Positions 1 through 12,817 of a DNA stretch of 64,000 nt are shown here, in pieces. Source of the stretch: Ailanthus altissimus (Eukaryota; Streptophyta; Magnoliopsida; Sapindales; Simaroubaceae); NCBI GenBank assembly GCA_946807835.1, contig OX327706.1, positions 20,263,001-20,327,000 of the forward strand, in the 5' to 3' direction. Position numbers and translations under genes: made by a program. The notes under the pieces were generated by a model, which worked only from the letters and a program-made list of their open reading frames with translations, was not told the origin of the DNA and did no database searches. The stretch's first letter is position 1. Each line of letters begins with the position of its first letter.

Positions 1-1078
1 GTGTCAAGATTCCCAAGACCGTCTCATGATGGACTTTACCGTGCCATTGACATGTATCTGAAGGTAAGTTCCCAGTTTTCTAGGACCTTGTGATCAATTA
101 AGCTCAATTTTTGTTTTCTTTTGCCGTTTCTTTAGGTTAATATGGGTGTTTTATCCAAAAAGAACCTAGTGTTTCCAAATTGAACATGCTCAAAGAAGAT
201 GGTTCACATATCTATGTGCTATGTTCCTTGATAAATGTCATAGATGATGTTTGCATTCATTTTAGCCATTTTTTAACAATTTCCCTTCTTCACATTGATA
301 TACTGTTACAAGTTTTGGCCACCAAGACCTTCAATTTTTCCTTCCACCAACTGCTAAAATGATAGGCACTGTTCATAACTCCTCTTACTATTAAAAGTTT
401 ATTATCAAGTTGTAAGTTTCATTCTTGATCGAGGGAATTGTATGTGCACACATAGAGCAATGCTATTTTTTTTCAAGCAAATCGCTCCAATTTTTTTGTT
501 TATTGCAGGAGCACCCTGGGATCAGCAAAAGTGAGAGAAAGAGAATATGCAGGTTAATGGACTGCAGGAAATTATCAGTAGATGCCTGTATGCATGCTGT
601 GCAAAATGAGAGGCTTCCCTTGCGGGTGGTTGTGCAGGTCCTCTTTTTTGAGCAGATACGAGCCACCACATCAGCTGCTGGTAACAGCACACCTGACTTA
701 CCAGGATCCATTAGGTCCTTACTCCCTGGCGGGTCTCATGGGAGCTCAAGGTCTACCACAACCAACACCGAGGAGGAGTGGGACTCAGTTCCAACAGCTG
801 ACGATATCAGGGCTTTGAAAGGGGGGTTTGCTACTCTAAGGTTAGATAGTGATAAAAATGGGAATGATGGTGCTAAATTTGATGCTGAGAAAGTCGCTGC
901 AGGTAAAATGAAAGGTGTTCTTATGTCGAAAATCTTTTCAAAGCTCTGGTCTAGCAAAGAAAAAAATGGTGAAATTAGCAGCAGCTCTGATACATCAGAG
1001 AGCCCAAGTCCTGGATCCGTCACTGCTGAGGAAACGAAGTCCACCCCATCAAGAAGTAGGAGGCACTCAGTATCTTAG
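1..1078 (+). CDS. NPH3/RPT2-like (NRL) BTB adaptor protein, C-terminal part only
   Basis: Two exons are visible, 1-63 and 509-1078. The intron at 64-508 has a GTAAGT donor and a TTGCAG acceptor. They encode the last 210 residues, ending in TAG at 1076-1078; the N-terminal BTB domain and most of the NPH3 domain lie outside the window. The readable part starts in the conserved NPH3-domain end: [13 protein letters not shown], then [16 protein letters not shown] and [18 protein letters not shown] Ser/Thr-rich linker follows, then [19 protein letters not shown], a Lys-rich stretch ([19 protein letters not shown]) and a Ser-rich tail ending RRHSVS. NRL proteins are plasma-membrane adaptors for CUL3 ubiquitin ligases and work in phototropin and auxin-transport signalling. 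The RxxS motif at the extreme C terminus resembles the 14-3-3 binding site of NPH3. Which of the many NRL paralogues this is cannot be settled from the tail. Confidence 0.93.
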
Positions 1079-2248
1079 TCACCAACATGCTCGGTGGAAT
1101 CAGGGCATGCCTTGTTTGGCTTGTATAATTGTCTCACTTATTTGACCATTAGGAAACTAGGAACAACTGACTTCTTCTTAGCTAATTCTCTACTGGGATA
1201 TTTTGAGCAACAGAAACATGTTGAAGGGATTATGGGGAAAATGAATTTGTTTTAGGTGATCTCTGTCAAGCTTTTTGTTCCCCAAGAGATTAGAGGTTCT
1301 AAAGTATATTCATTGCTGATCTTTCTGTCCTAGCGATAGGCTGTGATAGTGAACCAGTTTTGCTGTGCTAACCAGGAGGAGGAATGCCAAGTTTCTGATT
1401 GCTTTCTAAGTTGCCTAATGTAGTTTTAAAGGGCTATCGACCTGCAGGTTTGCTTTGCCAAGCCTGAAAAACAGCAAAGGCATTTCTAGGAAGCTACCTT
1501 AGTTGTTTGTTTGCCAACTTAATTAAAGCAGTAATTGGTGTGAGCGATTACCAGGAAATGTTAAGCAAATTTGTGTATGATCATTACTCATTAAGCTTTA
1601 AGATTAAGGCTAATGCAGGTCACGAGAAGCTGCCCTTGATGCTGATGGAATAGAAGACTGACTGAATTTTCATTCTCCATTACTTGCACCTGCTTTCAGT
1701 TTGTGACAACAAACAGTTGTCCTTTGCAATTGTGATCTTATTTGAGATTTAAATTGGATATACCATTTCAAACTTATTGGGACCACTTTTTTTTGTACAT
1801 ATGCACTCGGGATATTCTTGTTAAACGACACAAATAATGATGATAAACATAATACCATTAAAATTAAGATGATGGAATTAAGATAAATTATCCAGAGTTT
1901 AACAAAGCAAACATTTCTCCCTACTGCTTCATTATTCTTATCCTTGCTTTTCTTTTTTAACTTCCTTCGGAGTTCTTTTCAAATTTTTTGTATTTTTATG
2001 ATTATTTAAGCAAAGACAAGACTTTTTTAACTTAAATCAAGACAAAATTTATAAGCAATTTTTTTTTTATAGGTGCAAAAAATATCATACGTAAGTAACA
2101 AAAGTGATGCCAATAATTGCCTCACTTATAATAATATATTTTTCTTTTTCTAAAAGATTTGGGTGAGAGAAAAAAATTTCACTCACTCAAATACTCTAAC
2201 TTCTTACTCTTTGAAATTTTATTGAAATTCGAATAATCGTAAACATAT
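1079..2248. other. 3' UTR and intergenic sequence after the NRL gene
   Basis: No coding region is seen. The first several hundred bases are less AT-rich than what follows and are probably the 3' UTR of the NRL gene. The exact polyadenylation site cannot be chosen by eye. From about 1,860 the sequence becomes very AT-rich. Confidence 0.5.
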
Positions 2249-2606
2249 TATACTATAAGAATAATGTAATATTTTTTAAATCATATCTCAAATTTTAAAT
2301 TTTAAATAAAATATCAGGCTACCATTAAATGGTAAATGATGAAATAATATAATAAATAATTTTAAAATTATAAAATTTAATCATTTAATAATTAATTGAC
2401 ATGTCATTTTAAATCTAAATTTTCAGATCAAAATTTAAGATGTGTACCTTGTATACCTTAATGACCATTCAAACTGCACCTTTCAAGCCTTCACTTATAA
2501 TTAATATTATAATTATAAAATTAAGATCTTAAGTTGATTTTTTAATTGATTTGATACTTCTATTCAATAATCCTTTTTAAGTAATATTATTGTTCTTATA
2601 GTATAC
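2249..2606. repeat. MITE with terminal inverted repeats
   Basis: The left end reads TATACTATAAGAATAATG and the right end, reversed, reads TATACTATAAGAACAATA. The arms stay similar for about 30 bases. The element is about 355 bp, AT-rich and noncoding. A TA dinucleotide could be the target-site duplication, as in Stowaway-like MITEs, but it is ambiguous in this context. Its interior around 2,340-2,400 resembles the element at 13,650-13,834. Confidence 0.6.
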
Positions 2607-5600
2607 CACCCCACCAGGCATAAGAAAATTGAAAAAAAATTAATGAGATTTATGAGAAAATGGGGTGTGCTTACAAAAAAAAATTGGGGGAGAAATATTA
2701 ACACCTATAAAACTTTTGTAAGCCCTCTTGGCGATGTACGTTCTGGTCCTAAACTTGTATGCCCTCTTGTCTCCATCCAAGCCCAAGTTATCCCACCGGC
2801 AATAGCAATGGTATTCCCCAAAAATTGGATTAGTGTGATTTCCTTCATTACAAAGAAGTATTGTTGTGCTCTCGACTTTGTTCTATGCGTTTGTCGGATT
2901 TACTATTTCTTGAAGAAAAATATTATTTCTTTGAAATATTTGTAGGCATAAAAGTCACTCTTTTTATTTTAAGTATTACTATACTTAAATAGTTGTGATA
3001 CAAATTTTAGATTTTGATTAATGTGTCATTAATAAGTAACTTTCAACCTCTATTGTAAATTCTTTTGTGTTTCGAGTGAGATTTTTATTTTTTTTTCTCT
3101 TATTTGATAATAGTTTTTTTTCTTTGTAATGATAATTTTTTTTAAAAAGAAATAATAAATTCTCTTTATGGGAGAGTATGACTTTCTATCCTCAATAGAT
3201 GTAATAAAATATATAGGTAGATGATTCTCAATTTTGTGGTTGTTATCTTCTTTTAGAAGAAAATTTTTAAATTTGAACATTAATCAATAAGTCTGTATTT
3301 TATTATTTCGATAATTCTCTACTTTAAAAAAAAGTAGTCCTGTAATATATATAATTTTATCAATGATATTAAAAAAAAACTTCAAAAACAACAAGTAACT
3401 TTCTTTTGTCAAGTAATTACTAATTTTTTTAATTAATATTAATTTGATAATTATATAAATTCAAGTATAATTTTAATTGAATAAATATCTTTAATAAAAA
3501 AGAAAACATATAAACAAGAACAATAATACTATTCTTATATAGTTGAGATAGAACTTTATATTTCAACTAATATGATATGTGATGTTTCAATTATTAATTA
3601 ATATTATACTTTTTGTGCAACAAGTATTACTCTTATTTTTTAATCATTTCACTTTAAATTATAAATGAAATCATTGCAATTATAAAAAAAATTAATTTTA
3701 TATTTTTTTATCCAAAAATTGAATTTATACATATTTATAAACGATGAGTTTGTTTAATAAAGTTTTGGTAGAATATTAAAAAAAAAAAAGAATAGTATTA
3801 GACATACAAATTATTCTATACAAACTGATGTGATATGTAAGTATTGGTTGAATAGAACGTGGAAGTTAATGAAATAAATTAAAATGAATAATGTGGATTA
3901 ATATTTGCATGTCATATTTGTTTATATAAAAAGTTTGTATCTCTAGTGTTACTAAAAAAATATTATAAAAAATTAATTTATGATATATTAGAGATATTTG
4001 GGGTTCCATTGTGCAATATATTAATGCATATGCGAATATTTTAAAATTTATTGCAACGTTTTTATAATATATTAAAATTTTAATTGGCTGCATTAAAATT
4101 TTTAAAATTTTAAAATATTTATAATATTTTAAAAAATCATCACAAAATCGTCTTAAATTTATTATTTTTTTAATAATGATAGACTTTTTAAATGGTATTT
4201 TAATTTTTTTTATTTAAAATAATATATCAAACAACTATTGAGAGATGAAACAGTATAATGAGTGATTTAAAATTTTATACTAATTACTTAACACTCCAAT
4301 TTAAAATATAAAATTTAAGTTATAATTTAAAAAATCTAGTATTATTTTTTGTTCACAACAACTACTTGATAGATTTATCGTTCTCTCCCGAATTTCAAAT
4401 TTCAAGGTCTAAACTTGGGCCTAGAAAACATATTTTGATGGCTCAAAAAAGAAAGGCCAAGGTTGGCCCATAATTGATGATAATATTGGCTTAAAGCCTT
4501 AAACCGAAGCATGGGCCTGCATAAAAAACCTGAAAGTGAATACAAAGAGATGTGAAAGTAATTAGCCATTACTCGTTAGTCATGTAAAAGTAAAACATCT
4601 GAATCTGAAAGTGAACAATTAGTCGTCTTACATTCATCATTTTACATTAAATCAATCACGTGTTCTGAATATATTTTCTATATTTTTTTCTCTTTCTCAT
4701 TGGTGATTGTGTTTTTGTTGACTCTAATTCAGAAAAAAGTAAAAGAGAGAAACACCATTAGCAAATATCAGTGGCATAAGCCTGTAAAGGTCCTCTTGAC
4801 AATTCTAATTCTATCTTTCTAATTTCTTGCTCTTGCACACTTGGACCTAACTTCTCTAATACCCCACTTTAATCTGGCTTTTTTGACTTGAAATTTAAAA
4901 TCAAAATCAAAACCCATGAACATTCAAAAGCTCCAATCCAAATCTATGGCCTACTGGTTTCAAACCTAAAAAGATTCATAAATATTAATATGAATATGAC
5001 AGAAACAAAAAGTTCATTCAATTCAGTCAATGTAGGTTGTTCTCAGTGAATTCAAAGACAAAAGCGATCCCCTTGAACCAAAAGCACTTCTTCAAAGCGA
5101 GCATTTTCCTTGATATGATCAAACAACACACTACCTGATTCCACAAAAAAGAAATTTTAAAAGACCAAGGACTTTAGCCCTAGAACAATTGACTAGCAAA
5201 GGAAGACTAGAACAAAAACAAAGAAAAGATAAGAAAGCAAAAGATGATTGCCTAAATTTGACTACAATTTGTTTGCCAAACGTTAAAATCTCATTCCTCA
5301 TACCTAAACCACCAACAGATTTTCTAGTCAGCTTAAAAAGGATAATAGCCAAATTGACCCGACCATTCAAGCTTTTTTGAATTGAATCCCATATTTTTGG
5401 GGAACATGAACATATTTTGTTTAATATTAATATAAATAAACTTAATATTATAAAACTTTGTCGACTTGGAGTTGGAGACTGAGCTTTCAAATAGTTCTAA
5501 TTATGTTTAAGTTAAATTAATTGCATTTAGGCTTATATTATATAACATTTGCATTCATGAAAACACAACTCTACTCATAAGTCAGAACCTGCCTAACAAT

Positions 5601-5951
5601 TTTCACACCTACCTGCCTAATTCCATCTTTACTACTCACTACCCAACGCCCATGCAAATTATATAATAATCAAAGCTTTTCTTTATCTAAATAATTTTTT
5701 TTTTAATTCTTTAAAATCGTGTCATATGTTTCAATTTTTCATTTTTATCTGACCAAATCACTACGAAGATTGATGGGTTTCTTTTAATAAAAGCACACAA
5801 TATATAAATAATGAAATTTTATTGAATAAATACATTTTATTTGGTTATGCGTGTACATGTATTTCCTCACCATTGATGAATCATTCAACCTCTCTTCTGT
5901 CTGCTTCATCTTGCATGCAGTTCCCCCCATTCATATGCATTGCAATCCATG
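2607..5951. other. AT-rich intergenic region without a recognisable gene
   Basis: I see no supported gene in 3.3 kb. Around 4,180-4,350 a diverged stretch resembles the interior of the 2,249 and 13,650 MITEs (GAAACAGTATAATGAGTGAT). Short mirror-like AT repeats occur at 2,960-3,800. The region 4,780-5,200 is less AT-rich, but its open frames show no family motif. Confidence 0.5.
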
Positions 5952-5992
5952 CAAATGCAATTCTAATGTTCAAAACATTAGAATTGCATTTG
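5952..5992. repeat. Perfect 19-bp inverted repeat with 3-nt loop
   Basis: Arms 5,952-5,970 and 5,974-5,992 are exact reverse complements (left arm CAAATGCAATTCTAATGTT), separated only by CAA. No gene or T-run follows that would make it a terminator. Confidence 0.9.
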
Positions 5993-7252
5993 TTTGTTAA
6001 TCAAATACTAAATCGCATCAAAATTTATGTCTTATTACGAATGACAAGAACCCTAATAAAAGGAAAATGAACCCCACCTTAAAAAGAAAATTATTTTGCT
6101 ATCTCATAATACACTACGACTCAGACCGCCAATCACGCGGTTGGAGAATTGCATGCTAATAAATACTGGACTATGAAATATTAAGGCATTTAAAATTTTA
6201 AAAAAATTCTTATAATATGGCATTTTGATGTTGATACCCAATATAATTGATGTTTATTGGTCTTCAAAAAGTTGCTATGATTATTATTTGAACATTATAT
6301 TTTTACCATACGAAAAGATAAAAGTTGTAGGAGAAAATGATGATTGATAATAATTATATTTTGCCATTTTGGAATAGAAATATTAATATAAGAGTAATGT
6401 TATATGTAAATTGTTGAAATATAAATTTTGTATTCATTGGTGACTATTACTTAATAAGTAGTTATTGTCTTTATACTTTTTATTAATATAATAATTATAT
6501 AATATCAATCAATTAATTAATACATCCTTAAAAAATTAAAAAAAACAATTGACACATTACATATGCCATCACTTATAATATAAATTTTATTTCTTAACTA
6601 TACATTCATAACATTATTTTTAACATAATTCTTTCGCTTGACCTGGAAACCAATGTATCCCTGTGAATTTCGCCTAACATTTGCATATATGTTGTTGTGA
6701 AATCTGAAACCTACGTCGTCGATTTAATCGGTTAGATTATATACAACATCAAAATTTGTTCAATTATTTTTATAGCTTTAAATTTAATTTTTACATTAAA
6801 AAGAATTTGGTTATTCCTAAATAGATAAGACAATTTTATTTATATATATATAATCCGCATCTCATTCTTCCTCAATATAAGTAGCATTGAAATTCCAACT
6901 TTCTGCATCATCTCCCAGTATTTTACCAATTAAATGAAATAGAGCTTATAAATATTTCTTTTTTATTTATCATTATTTGTACTATCTACATCAACAATAA
7001 TCCTATTACTTGTTCTAAGAAGATCATTAATTAATGTTCATTGATTATTTATAATAATCAGCAACCTCACTAAGAGCTCGTTTAATTGAATATTTCAAAT
7101 AGAATTTTTGAAAATAAAAATTTTTAAAGTAAAAATTTTAAAAGTAAAACTTTTAAAAAAATTATTAATTATTTAATTATCAATTTAATTTTTTTTTTAA
7201 AATAATAGATTGTTTGGTTAAATATTGTTTAAAGTACTTATTTATTATTAAA
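5993..7252. other. Intergenic region with a MITE-like repeat at about 6,396-6,615
   Basis: The segment 6,396-6,615 is bounded by GTAATGTTAT on the left and ATAACATTAT on the right, giving short inverted ends. Its interior at 6,475-6,505 matches 22,420-22,450 at about 27 of 31 positions. No gene is seen elsewhere in the interval. Confidence 0.45.
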
Positions 7253-7363
7253 TTATTTTGGACCATATTCATAACAAAATTTACTAACATATTTTATAGA
7301 CAATACAAAAATAATTCATACTAAAATTTAGTTTGTGATGGTTATGAATATGGGCCAAAATAA
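7253..7363. repeat. Inverted repeat with 23-bp arms
   Basis: Arms 7,253-7,275 and 7,341-7,363 are reverse complements with one mismatch (GTTATGAATATGGGCC against GTTATGAATATGGTCC). They are separated by 65 AT-rich bases. This looks like the core of a small foldback or hAT-type MITE. Confidence 0.8.
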
Positions 7364-10015
7364 CTATAATTCCAAACATAAATAAATACAAATTTATAAG
7401 AATTCAAATAAAATTAATAGATAACAATCGACGAATTAAATAAATTATTTTGTTTAATATAAACATTAAATTAAAATAAAATATTACGTACTTATGACCA
7501 AAACAAAAAAATTTGGTAAAACCTTATAGATATATAATGATTATAAATATATAAAGATATAGTGACTTTTAACAAAATATTATGAAATTTAAAAAAAAAT
7601 TATTAGTAAGATATATATGTCAATACATAAATATAAAAAATCAAAAAAATATATTTTTAAAATTTAAAATAATTTTTTTAATTTCTAAAAATTTTATAAT
7701 TAAATATCATAAAAAAATAAAAATTATTTTTAAAAGCTCTTTTAGCCTGCATAAGTTGAACGAAGCAAGTACTAAATGAGGAATTGATTATTGATGGGCA
7801 CCATCTTTTTATTTCCAAAACAGTGAAAAAAAGCAAAGATAATAATATGGGCCAACGGCAATATCGGACCAAGTTTTTCCGGTTTATGGTTTATGAGCAA
7901 TAAAACAGTTAGCATGGGATGAGAGTGAGCGCGTCGTCCACATCCAGTTGGCTGAGAAATGAGAGAGAAGGTCAGTGGGCCATTTTGTTCTTGTTGACCT
8001 GAACCTCAATCCTTTGATTTCCAGCTGGAACTCGTTTCAGTTTGTCAGAAATCAAAACAAAGTCTCAATCATATTATAATTTCTTAGCCTAAAGTGCTAT
8101 TTTGAGCTAATACCAACAAAATCTATAAGTAAGAAAAATATCGGCGTTAAAGAGTGTTCACATTAATTTACTGGTTCCAACTTTTTGGTCTTCTGAGTCG
8201 TGAATCATATGATTGGTGTAGTGATAAAGCTAAACCCAAACCCGGTGAAGAACCAGACCAAGTTGTTTTGCTTTAGCTTTGCCAATTGCCATTACCTCCA
8301 CCGGGCGCTTATTGCATGCCTCACCTATTTCCTTATCACTCGTTTATTTATACACATAAAATAGTCCTGTTAAAATTCATGTACGATTTTGAATTTGAAC
8401 AAGTACCTAAAAATTATAGGCATATGTTATTTTACACTGAATGTAAAAACAAGTTTTATTAAATATTTAAAATTTGAGTTTTGCCAAGGAGTTTAAGTGA
8501 AGGGTGACTGATGGCTGATGCCTTTTTGTCCAAATTATACTCTGAAAGTTGAACATTTGGCTTTCACCGGGGATATTACCAAAATTGACAGCGGATCCAA
8601 TCAGTGTTAGTGTTTCCTAGTCGTCTTTGGTATTCCGAATAAGCGTCGGTGTTCAAAAGAAATTAGAAAAATATCTGAATTGAAGTTTCCTTTAGATTCA
8701 TCTTTTGACATAGCAATAGCATTGCATTTGTTCGGATGATGTTTATTCTTTTGTGCTTTTCAATGGATTCTCTGCTAAATAGCTAATGCAGTGTTATGTT
8801 CCTGCTCAGGAAATGAAAGGACTATCCACAAACTATTTGCAAAAGCTGAAAAAATTAATACCCAGAACACAAAACAGTAAAGTGAAAGATATAAAACACG
8901 CCGACCAAAACCTGCCTTCACTTTTTCTACTTCTGTGACACCATCTTTTGAGTTTTGATTGAACATATATAATGTATTTTTCTTTCTTCTTCTACATATA
9001 TATATATATATATATATATATAACTTTTTTTGTTTGGCATTTCACAATTCTATTTCGTTATCAAAAAAACGTCATCATTTCGGAACCTGAGATTTATGGT
9101 CCATAGTCCCCACCAAGACAACTTGACAAGGGAAAAAAGAGAGAAAAAAAAAGGTACGTAAAGCAAAAGACAAGCAAACAAATAGCCTCAATACAATTGT
9201 ATTACAATACAATACTCCCTTTCTCTTTCAATGCAAAACTTGCAAACTCAAAGCCTAATATCGTATCAATTTCATCATCATATTACAAAAAAAGCAAAAC
9301 CCTAAAGAGAATCCATATTACACTACACTACACCACCAAAGACAAGTCCATCTACATGAAAAGTGGCCCATTATGGCTATATATCTTGTCTTACGGATAT
9401 AATTTTCGAACACCTCAAATCAATGACTCAAGGTCGAGTGCCATGTTTTAAGGCACCTTTGCCCTTACCAAGGGCAATATTGACTCTCTAAAGATAAAGG
9501 GGGGTCGTTAGATTTCTTCGTGGCATAAAATCAAAGGGAAATATATGGCCAAAAAGGTCCATTTGGAAATGCTTTAACCTTGATAGGATATTCGCACTAT
9601 ACATGATTTGTTATAACCCATCGAAGAGGGAAGAACCGACTAGACTTATAGATATCGATAGATAGAATAAGTAAAAGGAAAGGCCCTAAAAGATGATATT
9701 ATAAATTCAAATTCCACATGAAACTAAGGCTACGTTGGCTATAAGAGGATCTAAAAAGCCACATCCATTTACAAAAGTAACCCATGAAAATTTAAAATAA
9801 AAAAAAGTTGGGGATATTCTTTTCATCTTTTACATCAAAAAGTTCATATCTTCTCATTCCTTCTCTTTTCTTCCCCCAATATCCAGAAAATTTAAAATTA
9901 CAAAAAAAAAGAAACATTAAAAACAAAACCTACTAGAAGTCTATAACCCCATAAAAAAAGGCTTCCTTTCTAATGTATTTTTCTTCTCGTTTCCTACTAA
10001 TTTCTCGTTTTTCTT
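7364..10015. other. Intergenic region; 3' flank of HLS1
   Basis: No gene is supported. A pure TA microsatellite lies at 8,996-9,022. The last few hundred bases before 10,016 should include the 3' UTR of the minus-strand HLS1 gene; the polyadenylation site is not assigned. Confidence 0.5.
8996..9022. repeat. (TA)n microsatellite
   Basis: Uninterrupted TA dinucleotides. Confidence 0.95.
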
Positions 10016-11942
10016 TTAGAATTCTCTTGGGTCAACAAAAATGGACAAGCCAGGGGGTGACTTAGTCCAGTCACCGACAGACCCGTCACTGTAGTCTTCC
10101 CCGAGCCTCTTGATACACCACAAGTCCTCGGCACACGATAGCATTTTCCAGTGCGGAATTCCTAACTTAAGCGGCTCGCGACTTGACACCTCTGTAGCCA
10201 CCACACCGCACCCACGCTCCTTTGCCAAGTTGTGCGCGTAGCCGCACAAAGCCTTCACCAAACTCACCGCGCGTGGGCCTTCACCGCCCAACCCGTAAAA
10301 GAAATGCAGCCCGAACGGCTTGAACAACTCTGGAACGGACGGTATCTTCAAAAACGGCAAGACTCTATCCACAATCCGAGTCGTCTTGGCGAGTGTGCGC
10401 TTCACGCCCGAGGCGCCGCGGACCTCGAGCTTAAACACGTCCTGACAGTTCCAAACACTCAATACCGCCCACGACTCTGGCGGGTCGGACAAAAAATGAT
10501 CCGACCCAGTCCACGACTCGGATGAGTAACTGCCACGTGGCACAGCCAAGAAGGTACCTAAATTGAGCTTATTATTGAGTACCGAATCAATGTCGCGAGG
10601 GAAGAACTCGGTCGTCGAGAATTTCCGACGGTACAAAGCTTCAGCGTCGGATGGGCTGATCTTGATGATCGTGACTCGCTTCGAAACGGTAACTAGGTGA
10701 GCGAAGACCGGGTTGACCAGGATAGAGGGCGTACGGAACTTGGAGTAGCCGCATTTGTCGGTGAAGAGCTTAACCGAAGCGTAATTGTCGTTTTCGGTTG
10801 CTATGTAAGAATATTCAGCGCCATTTTCTCTAAACCATTCTTCCATTCTTGTTACCAGCGTCAAGCCTACGCCCATCCTCCTATACAAACATTAACAAAA
10901 CAAAAATAAAAAATAATCTCGTAAGATTATGTTAAGATTAAAAAAAAAGTTTAATTATTATAGGTGAGTGTCAGTTGGTTTAACTATTTGTTTTTAAAAA
11001 AAATTAAAATTTGAATTTCGTTCACGTATTAAAAAAGAGTTCATATTATTATACTTAGGAAATTTAAAAAAAAAAACAAATTCAAAAGAAAAATTATACT
11101 TATGTCATAATTAATGAGCAATTCGAGAAATTATACCGGTGAGAAGGAGAGACGCGAAGTCCTAATATGTAGGCGACTTTGGTGTAAACGGGTAGAGGTT
11201 TCGGTGGATCATTGTTGTTGCTTTTGGCATTTCTAGAGAGTTTCTGGCCACAAGTAACGGTTTTGATGCAGCCTCTTATCATTCCCACTATTTCATCGCC
11301 CATCTCAGCCACCTGCCCAAACCAAAAAAGAGAACATGTTCACACGCAAAGCTTTAGTACCCGTGATATCATATGAACAATAATATAATGGCAAACACAA
11401 TTGAAAATTTTGAACCCATTAATCAGCAAAAGGTCTAGCAATGGTGCAAAGGTGACAATTTGGAAGAGGGTTTTGACTTTTCATTAAAGAGAAACAAAAC
11501 CTACGCAGTGGTGGCTGGTGGTGGTGGTATTATTATTACGAGAATGTCGTGTGTTCTAAAGTTGATGAGAAAGGGAAAAGGAAAGGAAAAGATTAGGGGC
11601 GGGGGAAGAGCAAAAGGACAATAGAAAAGACAAGGCAAGGGGGGGGGGCGGGGGGTAGGGGTTGGGTGGCTTTCTTTTTTGGGGAGGGGAGGGGGAGTGG
11701 TAGTACAGTAGCAGTACCAGCATGAGAAAAGCAGGAGAGTGGCGGACCCTGCAAATAGGGTCGCCCAAGAGGTCGGTGAAGAGACAGAGCTTGCCGCTGG
11801 GTCCAACCTCACATCGCCTCTCCACGTCTTCCACTCTCGCACAATCTTTCTTTGGATCAAACTCCCTCACCGCTAGTACTTCTGATCCCATCATCATCAT
11901 CATCATATTCACATTCATATTGTTGTTTTCTTCTAAGTTCAT
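10016..11942 (-). CDS. HLS1: HOOKLESS1-type GNAT N-acetyltransferase
   Basis: Three exons on the minus strand: 11942-11718, 11312-11137 and 10880-10016. All introns are GT-AG and the joined frame is open for 421 residues (Arabidopsis HLS1 is about 400). After a Met/Asn-rich start come VREFDPKKDCARVEDVERRC and GPSGKLCLFTDLLGDPICR (residues about 25-65). The acetyl-CoA-binding motif of the GNAT fold, LRVSPSHRRMGVGL, spans the exon 2/3 junction (about 126-140), followed by ENGAEYSYIATENDNYASV. The HLS1-specific C-terminal half ends in GDWTKSPPGLSIFVDPREF. HLS1 is a nuclear protein needed for differential growth in the apical hook, acting with ethylene, auxin and light signals; its acetylation targets are debated. 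Six ATG codons in a row (residues 13-18) leave the exact start uncertain; I used the first in-frame ATG. HLS1 against its close paralogues was not resolved. Confidence 0.95.
11641..11697 (+). other. G-run cluster in HLS1 intron 1 (template strand)
   Basis: The + strand carries several runs of four or more G (GGGGGGGG, GGGGGG, GGGG, then GGGGAGGGGAGGGGG) within 57 bases. The strand is the template of HLS1, so the transcript is C-rich here. The run pattern fits a potential G-quadruplex; folding is inferred. Confidence 0.6.
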
Positions 11943-12146
11943 TTTTTCTATTTGAGCAGTAATTACTACTTACTAGAACAATAAGCTAATAAGGAGGCAG
12001 AGTGAAAATGAAAGTTATCAAAGTGGGTTTTCGGGTTCTTGCCGAGTGTTGATGTTAATGATGAAGTGAACTGAAAGCAGAGGATTTATGTAGAGGGGAA
12101 GTTGGAGGCTGAATAACGTGTGATATAAGCAAGAAAAGGGCTAAAG

Positions 12147-12160
12147 CCTATATATATAGG
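12147..12160 (-). promoter_or_regulatory. Candidate HLS1 TATA box
   Basis: CCTATATATATAGG lies about 205 bases upstream of the HLS1 start codon. That would leave a 5' UTR of roughly 170-180 bases. The motif is palindromic, so orientation comes only from the gene. Confidence 0.55.
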
Positions 12161-12778
12161 ATTTCGAAATTAGAGAAAACGAAGAAGAGCAACAGCTAAA
12201 CTCATCAGTTATCATGTATGTATATAGACAAAAATCATACATGAGTCAAAATTGAATTTTGTATATATTAAATATAAAAGAATATATAAATATATGGATA
12301 AAAGAAATAAAGTTGTTAAAAAGCTTTTCTTCCCTTAGGTGGTAAGTAGTTCATCAACGCAGTTCGCAGAGTTTCAAGTGCTCTTATGGTATCCATAGCT
12401 ACATGATTTTTCAAAGATGATCTCTCTCTCTAGAATCTCAACTATTTTCTTTTTCCTTTTTTTGTTTTTGTTCTTATTTAATTCAATGCCTTTTGGAGAG
12501 TCCCTATCTCTTCTTCTCCTTTTCTCTTTCTGTCAGTCTATTTATCTAGTTATAACTATGACAAATTAAATAATGAAATAAATTGGTAATAGTAATACAT
12601 AAAAATAAAATGAAATCACAAGAAAAGAAAAGAAAGAGAAGTGGAAATGGCGGCTATGGCTGCGCGGTCTAGTGGATGTTATTGTTCTTCTCTATTTCTC
12701 TCACTCGTTTGATTTTTAATCATTTATTTCTACACAAAGGAGAAGGAGGCGTTGCCATCATGACCCCATTTGTAATCA

Positions 12779-12817
<39 letters not shown>

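Noticed and set aside
463..1044. Open frames on the minus strand opposite the NRL exon
   Set aside because: They are antisense to a clearly conserved coding exon and show no family motif.
5131..5490. 119-residue frame on minus
   Set aside because: No recognisable domain, an unusual Ser/Cys/Leu-rich composition and no promoter; probably chance.
11501..11860. Proline-rich frame in HLS1 intron 1
   Set aside because: It arises from C-rich intronic repeats in a frame that is not that of the exon.
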